Positions 15,170-19,989 of a stretch of 19,989 bases of DNA are shown piece by piece. The first letter of the stretch is position 1; every line of letters begins with the position of its first letter. A program made the translations under genes and the position numbers. The notes beneath the pieces were generated by a model. It made no database searches and was not told where the DNA came from. It saw only the letters and a program-made list of their open reading frames with translations. This DNA is from Paracoccaceae bacterium (GTDB taxonomy: Bacteria; Pseudomonadota; Alphaproteobacteria; Rhodobacterales; Rhodobacteraceae): the NCBI GenBank assembly GCA_020832725.1, contig JAFIEC010000349.1, forward strand, positions 1-19,989. The letters are read 5' to 3'.

Positions 15170-15919
15170 GTGACCATCTTGCCCCACGTGCTGCTTGCCG
15201 CCTCGCTGTCCGTGCTCGGCGCCTTCGCGGCGGGGTCTCTGGGCGCGCAGGCGCATATCCCCGGGGCGGCGCCGGTGGTGGTGTCCGCCCTTGTCGGGGC
15301 CATGCTCGGGCTGGGTCTCGGGATCCTCGGTGCCCTCGGCATGAGCCTGCATCGCCGCCGCCTTGTGCTCGCGCTGACAGGGCCGCTGTCGGTGGCCGTC
15401 ATCGGATGGGGGGGCTGGTCCGTCATCGAGATGCAGCGCCCCTCGACCGATCCCGAGCTTGCCTATCTGGGATTGCCCGACTTTCACATCACGTTGTCTC
15501 AGGCGGCCGGCCTCGATCCCGATGTCGCCGCAGTGGAGATCGACACCGACGACAGGCTGTGGACCACCCGGCTCAGCGACGGGCGCATATGCCGTGGCGT
15601 CCTGCGCGCCTCGGTCCAGGACCGGCTGGGCACCGCAATGGCCGCGGCCCTGCCCCTGCCCGAGCAGGTCGTGGACATATGCGGTCCCGCCTCGGGCGGT
15701 GAGGGTGTCCGCCTTGACTGGCGGAAGGCGTCGGGCGAGGACGAGATCGAGACCGGAAGCGCCATCGTGAGCGCCGCCTGCCGCCAGGCGCATCCCGCGC
15801 TCGACGGGCTGGCGCGCACGATCACCCTTGCGCCGTCCCTGGCCGTCAGCCGCTCGATCTGCTTTCAGCCGGTCCCGGTCCGGGCGAATGGCTTGGACAG
15901 CCATGGCGGCGAAGGCTAG
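15170..15919 (+). CDS. Unknown three-helix membrane protein with a C-terminal four-cysteine domain
   Basis: I do not recognise this family. The 249-residue product begins with three likely membrane helices (about 5-24, 33-58 and 65-84). The only basic cluster, HRRR (61-64), lies between helices 2 and 3. By the positive-inside rule this puts the N-terminus in the cytoplasm and the 165-residue tail in the periplasm. The tail has four cysteines (141, 171, 204, 231) that could form two disulfides, and shows no enzyme motif known to me. It starts 32 bases after xdhC and 39 bases before an aldo/keto reductase gene, so it may be co-transcribed with xdhABC. It is the only gene here ending in TAG. Strong ribosome site and G/C-rich third positions support a real gene. 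Confidence 0.8.
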   Translation: MTILPHVLLAASLSVLGAFAAGSLGAQAHIPGAAPVVVSALVGAMLGLGLGILGALGMSLHRRRLVLALTGPLSVAVIGWGGWSVIEMQRPSTDPELAYLGLPDFHITLSQAAGLDPDVAAVEIDTDDRLWTTRLSDGRICRGVLRASVQDRLGTAMAAALPLPEQVVDICGPASGGEGVRLDWRKASGEDEIETGSAIVSAACRQAHPALDGLARTITLAPSLAVSRSICFQPVPVRANGLDSHGGEG

Positions 15920-15958
15920 GGTGACGCGCTTGCAACGACGATCCGAGGCCTGCCCGAC

Positions 15959-16903
15959 ATGACCCACCGCCCCCTGATCGCACCCGACGGCTCTGCGCCC
16001 TCCCGCTTCTGCTTTGGCACGATGCAGTTCGGCGGCGCGGCGGATGCCCGCGAGAGCCGGGCCATGTATGACGCCGCCCGGGCCGCCGGGATCAACTTCT
16101 TCGACACGGCATATCTCTATACGGGTGGAGAATCCGAGCGGCTTCTCGGTCAGTTCGCGGCCTCCGAGCGCGAGAAGCTGATCATCGCCACCAAATGCGC
16201 CCACCCCGGCCCCGCCACCGCAGAGGTGATCACCCGGGAATTCGATGAAAGCCGCAGGCGGCTGGGGATGGACCATGTGGATATCCTCTATATCCACAAA
16301 TGGTGCGAGCAGACGCCCCTTCAGGACAGCCTGCGCGCATTGGCCCGGCTGGTCGATGATGGGGCAATCGGCCATGTCGGGCTGTCCAACTTCGCCGCCT
16401 GGCAGGTGATGAAGGCCGCGGGCATCGCCGCCGACATGGGGCTGAGCATCACGATCCTGCAGCCCATGTACAACCTCCTCAAGCGTCAGGCCGAGGTGGA
16501 GATCCTGCCCATGGCCATGGCCGAGGGGATGCTGGTCGCGCCCTATTCGCCACTGGCGGGCGGTATGCTGACCGGCAAGTACCAGCGTGGAGAAGAGGGG
16601 CGATTTACCACCAACGCCCAGTATCGCGCCCGCTATGCACCCGCCTGGATGGAGGATGGCACCCGGGCCTTCGTGGCCCTGGCCCGCGAGATCGGCGTAA
16701 GCCCCGCGACGCTGGCCGTGGCCTGGGTGGCCCATCACCCCGGCATCAGCGCGCCCATCATCTCGGCCCGCTCGGCCGAACAGCTGCGCCCCTCGCTTCT
16801 GGCGCTGGATGTGGCGCTGCCGGACGATCTTCACGCCCGGATCAGCGATCTGGTGCCGCGACCCGCCCCCGCCACCGACCGGCTGGAGGAACTGGCGGGC
16901 TGA
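15959..16903 (+). CDS. Aldo/keto reductase
   Basis: This 314-residue NADPH-type oxidoreductase has the aldo/keto reductase TIM barrel. The catalytic tetrad is complete: Asp49 and Tyr54 in FFDTAYLY, Lys79 in IATKC and His113 in LYIHKW. The C-terminal cofactor region includes PIISARSAEQL. It looks like the broad oxidoreductase group (YajO/Tas-like) whose natural substrates are mostly unknown. ATG at 15959 follows GAGG by about 10 bases. It may be read with the upstream membrane protein gene (39-base gap). It ends 3 bases before the convergent aroC stop, leaving no room for a separate terminator. Confidence 0.93.
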   Translation: MTHRPLIAPDGSAPSRFCFGTMQFGGAADARESRAMYDAARAAGINFFDTAYLYTGGESERLLGQFAASEREKLIIATKCAHPGPATAEVITREFDESRRRLGMDHVDILYIHKWCEQTPLQDSLRALARLVDDGAIGHVGLSNFAAWQVMKAAGIAADMGLSITILQPMYNLLKRQAEVEILPMAMAEGMLVAPYSPLAGGMLTGKYQRGEEGRFTTNAQYRARYAPAWMEDGTRAFVALAREIGVSPATLAVAWVAHHPGISAPIISARSAEQLRPSLLALDVALPDDLHARISDLVPRPAPATDRLEELAG

Positions 16904-16906
16904 TCC

Positions 16907-18010
16907 TCAGCCGATGCGGCCCGCAGGCCCCTCGCCGACCTGAGCGCGGTGCATCATCACGTGATCCAGCAGGACACAGGCCAGCATCGCCTCGCCCACC
17001 GGCACGGCGCGAATGCCGACGCAAGGATCGTGACGGCCCCGTGTCACGATCTCCACCGGCGCGCCCGTCTCGTCGATGGTGGCGCGGGGCGTCAGGATCG
17101 ACGAGGTCGGCTTGACCGCAAAGCGTGCGACGATGTCCTGCCCCGTTGAAATGCCGCCCAGAATGCCACCCGCATGGTTGGAGGCGAAAACCGGGCCATC
17201 CGGGCCCATCTCGATCTCGTCGGCGTTCTCGGTGCCGCTCAGGGCGGCGGCGGCCATGCCCTCGCCGATCTCCACCCCCTTGACCGCGTTGATCGACATG
17301 AGGGCCGCGGCGATATCGGCATCGAGCTTGCCATAGATCGGCGCGCCAAGGCCCGGGGGGGCGCCGCGTGCGACAAGCTCGATCGTCGCCCCGACCGAAT
17401 TGCCTGCCTTGCGGATGGCGTCCAGATGAACCGCCCATTCCGAGGCCGCGACCGGGTCGGGTGTCCAGAAGGGGTTGCGCGCGATCTCCTCCATGTCGAA
17501 CCGCGCCCGCGACGCCTCGTGCGGACCCATCCGCAGCATGTAGCCCACGATCTTCAGTGCCGGACAGAGCTGCGCCAGCGCCACACGCGCCACCCCCCCC
17601 GCAGCGACGCGGGCGGCTGTCTCCCGGGCACTGGAGCGCCCGCCCCCGCGCGGATCGCGCAGCCCGTATTTGAGGTGATAGGCGATGTCGGCATGGCCCG
17701 GGCGAAAGCGGGTCGCGATGTCGCCATAATCCTTTGAGCGCTGGTCGGTATTGCGGATCGCAAGCTGGATCGGCGTGCCCGTGGTCCGCCCCTCATGGGT
17801 GCCCGAGAGGATCTCCACCGCATCCGCCTCCCGGCGCTGGGTGGTGTGGCGATTCTGCCCGGGGCGGCGGCGATCCAGCCATGGCTGGATATCCGCCTCG
17901 GTCAGCGGCAGGCCCGGCGGGCAGCCGTCAACGGTGGCACCCAGTGCGGGCCCGTGGCTTTCGCCCCAGGTGGTGACTCGGAAAAGACGACCGAAGGTGT
18001 TGAACGACAT
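16907..18010 (-). CDS. aroC: Chorismate synthase
   Basis: AroC converts 5-enolpyruvylshikimate-3-phosphate to chorismate, using reduced FMN, at the end of the shikimate pathway. The 367-residue product has all family signatures: TTWGESHG near the N-terminus, a PGQNRHTTQRREAD-type loop, RPGHADIAYHLKYG, RGGGRSSARETAARVAAG, SNHAGGILGGISTG and GRHDPCVGIRAVP. I chose ATG at 18010 (MSFNTFG, matching the family) rather than the ATG 3 codons earlier at 18019. AGGAG lies 10 bases before the former but only 1 base before the latter. It has its own short upstream region after the pet terminator. Confidence 0.96.
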   Translation of the reverse strand: MSFNTFGRLFRVTTWGESHGPALGATVDGCPPGLPLTEADIQPWLDRRRPGQNRHTTQRREADAVEILSGTHEGRTTGTPIQLAIRNTDQRSKDYGDIATRFRPGHADIAYHLKYGLRDPRGGGRSSARETAARVAAGGVARVALAQLCPALKIVGYMLRMGPHEASRARFDMEEIARNPFWTPDPVAASEWAVHLDAIRKAGNSVGATIELVARGAPPGLGAPIYGKLDADIAAALMSINAVKGVEIGEGMAAAALSGTENADEIEMGPDGPVFASNHAGGILGGISTGQDIVARFAVKPTSSILTPRATIDETGAPVEIVTRGRHDPCVGIRAVPVGEAMLACVLLDHVMMHRAQVGEGPAGRIG

Positions 18011-18020
18011 GGGGCACATG

Positions 18021-18025
18021 CTCCT
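18021..18025 (-). promoter_or_regulatory. Ribosome binding site of aroC
   Basis: AGGAG on the minus strand lies 10 bases before ATG at 18010 and 1 base before ATG at 18019. It therefore supports the shorter start. Confidence 0.5.
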
Positions 18026-18034
18026 GACAGCGTC

Positions 18035-18063
18035 GGTCTAGCGCCGGGCATCGCCTCTGCCAA
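18035..18063 (-). promoter_or_regulatory. Possible aroC promoter
   Basis: TTGGCA (18063-18058) and TAGACC (18040-18035) are spaced by 17 bases on the minus strand, between the pet terminator and aroC. The -35 matches five of six consensus bases, the -10 three. The leader would be about 18-20 bases. Supported by motif and position only. Confidence 0.35.
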
Positions 18064-18130
18064 GGGGCGGAGAGCGGGGGGCCGTCCGCCGCGCGGGATG
18101 AGCGGCGCATGCGGACAGCGGGTCAGCCGC

Positions 18131-18167
18131 AAAACAAGCGGGGCGCACCCGACCGGGCACGCCCCGC
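18131..18167 (-). terminator. Rho-independent terminator of the pet (fbc) operon
   Basis: On the minus strand an 8-bp stem (GCGGGGCG/CGCCCCGC, 18138-18167), a symmetric CA/CA interior loop and a 3-bp CCC/GGG top are followed by TTGTTTT (18137-18131). It begins 20 bases after the petC stop and separates petBC from aroC. Confidence 0.8.
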
Positions 18168-18187
18168 ATTTGTCGGGCCGGCATGGA

Positions 18188-18982
18188 TCAGGCGAGATCC
18201 TTGCGCTTTACCGGAGCCCAGAGCTGCTTGTTCGAGAGATAGAGCAGGACGGCCAGAAGCGTCAGCATGCCGACGCCGATGAAGCCCGCGCGCTTGCGCT
18301 CCATCATCTTGGGTTCGGCCGACCACATCAGGAACGCGGCGACATCGAGGGCCATCTGCTCTTCGGTGGCGGCGGTGCCGTCCTCGTAGAACACCAGATC
18401 CTCGAACAGGACCGGGCCCATCGAGATCCAGCCACCCGGGAAGGCGGTGTTCTCGTAGAGCACCGTTCCGGCCTGGAAATCGTCCACGCCGGTATATCCC
18501 AGCAGCAGGCTGGCGATATATTCCGGCCCCCCGATCCCGCGCAGGAACTGGTTGATACCTGTCCCGAAGGGCCCCTCGAAACCCGCGCGCGCCTTGGCCA
18601 TCAGGCTGAGGTCCGGTGCACCGGCTGCGTCATTGGCGGGGAAATGATCCGGCGGGGTGGCCGCGCGCCAGTCGTCGATCTCGGGATCGAAGATCTCCCA
18701 TTCGGCGGCAAAGGCGCGCATCTGCTGTTCGGTCAGGTTCAGCCCGCCGGGGTCGGCCAGGTTGCGGAACGCGACATATTGCAGGCCGTGGCAGGCCGCG
18801 CAGGCCTGGGTATAGACCTGAAGGCCACGCTGCAGCTGGGCCGGATCGTAGCGGCCAAAGGGCCCCTCGAACGAGAAGGCGAAATCGGTCACCTCTCCGG
18901 CCTTGCCGGCGGCCATGGCACCGCTGGTGCCAAGGCCGAGGCCGAATGCCGCGACGGCGGCGAGCGTCAGGGTTCTGAGCAT
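18188..18982 (-). CDS. petC: Cytochrome c1 of the bc1 complex
   Basis: Cytochrome c1 takes electrons from the Rieske protein and passes them to cytochrome c in the periplasm. The 264-residue precursor has a signal peptide (about 1-24, ending AMA), haem site C61-A-A-C-H65, axial Met188 in GWISMGP, and a C-terminal anchor (about 233-250) followed by a basic tail. MWSAEPKMMERKRAGF is typical of Rhodobacter c1. Only the two haem cysteines are present, so the second disulfide of R. capsulatus c1 is absent. Residue 186, two before the haem Met, is the beta-branched Ile. AAGGAG 9 bases before the ATG overlaps the petB stop, coupling the genes. There is no Paracoccus-like acidic insertion. Confidence 0.96.
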   Translation of the reverse strand: MLRTLTLAAVAAFGLGLGTSGAMAAGKAGEVTDFAFSFEGPFGRYDPAQLQRGLQVYTQACAACHGLQYVAFRNLADPGGLNLTEQQMRAFAAEWEIFDPEIDDWRAATPPDHFPANDAAGAPDLSLMAKARAGFEGPFGTGINQFLRGIGGPEYIASLLLGYTGVDDFQAGTVLYENTAFPGGWISMGPVLFEDLVFYEDGTAATEEQMALDVAAFLMWSAEPKMMERKRAGFIGVGMLTLLAVLLYLSNKQLWAPVKRKDLA

Positions 18983-18991
18983 GGTCTCTGT

Positions 18992-18997
18992 CTCCTT
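18992..18997 (-). promoter_or_regulatory. petC ribosome binding site overlapping the petB stop
   Basis: AAGGAG shares one base with the petB TGA (reading TGAAGGAG) and lies 9 bases before the petC ATG. The arrangement suggests translational coupling. Confidence 0.65.
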
Positions 18998-19989
18998 CAC
19001 TCGGCCGGGGTGGCGGCAGGCGCACCCGTTCCACCGCCCTCCTTGGGAGGATACATCGCGTCGAAATCCTCCTCGATCGTGGCGGGTGGCGTCAGCGGTT
19101 TCTCCAGCACGCCCAGAAGCGGCAGGATCACCAGAAAGTAGGCGAACCAATAGGCCGAACCGATCAGGGCGATGGTGGTGTAGATGCCCTCGGCCGGCAT
19201 GGCGCCCACCCAGGTCAGCACCACGAAGTTCACCACGAACAGCCAGAACCACCACTTGAACATGGGCCGATAGCGACCGGACCGCACCGAAGAGGTATCG
19301 AGCCAGGGCACCAGCGCCATCACCGCGATGGCGCCGAACATGGCCAGCACGCCAAAGAAGGTCGCGTCGACGATGCCGCCCGTGATGAAGGACGTGAACT
19401 GCACGATCCACACATCCCCGGTGAAGGCGCGCAGGATCGCGTAGAACGGCAGGAAATACCATTCGGGCACGATATGCGACGGCGTCACGAGGGCGTCGGC
19501 CTCGATGTAGTTGTCGGGATGGCCCAGGTAGTTCGGCATGAAGCCCACGACCGCCCAGAAGATCGCAAGGATCACGGCCAGCGCGAAGAGGTCCTTGATC
19601 ACGAAATAGGGCCAGAACGGCAGCGTATCCTTCTCGGCCTCGGCCTTGGAGGTGCGCCGCACCTCGACACCGGTGGGGTTGTTGTTGCCCGTGGTGTGGA
19701 AGGCCCAGATATGCACGATGACCAGACCCAGGATCACGAAGGGCAGCAGGTAGTGCAGCGAGAAGAAGCGGTTCAGCGTGGCATTGTCCACGGCCGGGCC
19801 GCCCAGCAGCCACATCTCGATCGACGGGCCGATGCCGGGGATCGCCCCGAACAGGCCGGTGATCACCGTGGCACCCCAGAACGACATCTGGCCCCAGGGC
19901 AGCACGTAGCCCATGAAGGCGGTCGCCATCATCAGCAGGTAGATGAGCATGCCGATGATCCACGTCACCTCGCGCGGCGCCTTGTAGGA
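18997..19989 (-). CDS. petB: Cytochrome b of the bc1 complex (5' end beyond the window)
   Basis: Cytochrome b holds the two b haems and both quinone sites of the bc1 complex. The window contains the last 330 residues, starting SYKAPREV, which corresponds to about residue 120 of the R. capsulatus protein. Helix A and helix B with its two haem histidines therefore lie outside. Two His 14 residues apart (79 and 93 of the fragment, SLHYLLPF and VHIWAFH) match the helix D ligands His198 and His212. The PEWY motif of the quinol-oxidation site is at 176-179. Six more hydrophobic segments follow the helix C-H pattern. petC follows after 14 bases, and petA (Rieske) is expected upstream of petB, outside the window. 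Confidence 0.97.
   Translation of the reverse strand, partial: SYKAPREVTWIIGMLIYLLMMATAFMGYVLPWGQMSFWGATVITGLFGAIPGIGPSIEMWLLGGPAVDNATLNRFFSLHYLLPFVILGLVIVHIWAFHTTGNNNPTGVEVRRTSKAEAEKDTLPFWPYFVIKDLFALAVILAIFWAVVGFMPNYLGHPDNYIEADALVTPSHIVPEWYFLPFYAILRAFTGDVWIVQFTSFITGGIVDATFFGVLAMFGAIAVMALVPWLDTSSVRSGRYRPMFKWWFWLFVVNFVVLTWVGAMPAEGIYTTIALIGSAYWFAYFLVILPLLGVLEKPLTPPATIEEDFDAMYPPKEGGGTGAPAATPAE

Noticed and set aside
1..19989. Mobile elements, CRISPR arrays, tRNA/rRNA genes or a defence island
   Set aside because: Reading both strands showed no repeat-spacer pattern, transposase, integrase or tRNA-like fold. The window is packed with housekeeping genes.

Overview
The window reads as chromosomal DNA of a high-GC alphaproteobacterium of the Rhodobacterales, probably Rhodobacter/Rhodovulum-like. 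The evidence is the very high G+C (judged by eye, not counted), the heavy use of TGA stops, an XdhA/XdhB/XdhC set like that of Rhodobacter capsulatus, and a cytochrome b / cytochrome c1 pair close to the Rhodobacter fbc (pet) operon. The cytochrome c1 lacks the long acidic insertion of Paracoccus. No mobile element, tRNA, rRNA, CRISPR array or phage gene was seen.

Layout: (1) 145-6680, plus strand: a tightly overlapped elongasome operon, mreB-mreC-mreD-mrdA(PBP2)-rodA, ending in a GhrA-type 2-hydroxyacid dehydrogenase that overlaps rodA by 4 bases. (2) 6696-10127, minus strand: dnaE, the replicative polymerase alpha subunit, complete at both ends and in one frame throughout, but carrying an amber (TAG) codon at codon 424 where E. 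coli DnaE has Tyr420. (3) 10128-10414: a divergent control region rich in inverted repeats. (4) 10415-15137, plus strand: xdhA-xdhB-xdhC, a molybdenum xanthine dehydrogenase and its cofactor-insertion factor, joined by ATGA overlaps. An unrecognised three-helix membrane protein (15170-15919) and an aldo/keto reductase (15959-16903) follow. (5) 16907-18010, minus strand: aroC, chorismate synthase. (6) 18188-19989, minus strand: petC (cytochrome c1) and the 3' part of petB (cytochrome b), closed by a rho-independent terminator.

The genes fall into separate housekeeping units: cell-wall elongation, DNA replication, purine oxidation, aromatic amino acid synthesis and the respiratory/photosynthetic bc1 complex. 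Gene order within each unit is ordinary. I see no undescribed multi-gene system. The most notable observations are single-residue oddities in essential genes: the DnaE amber codon, and an Ala in MreB where characterised relatives have the catalytic Glu. Either is one base from the normal codon, so base error and real biology must be told apart. Other points of interest are the unknown membrane protein behind xdhC, a palindrome placed like an operator before xdhA, and a cytochrome c1 that appears to replace the R. capsulatus disulfide with a mitochondria-like I-S-M haem-ligand motif.
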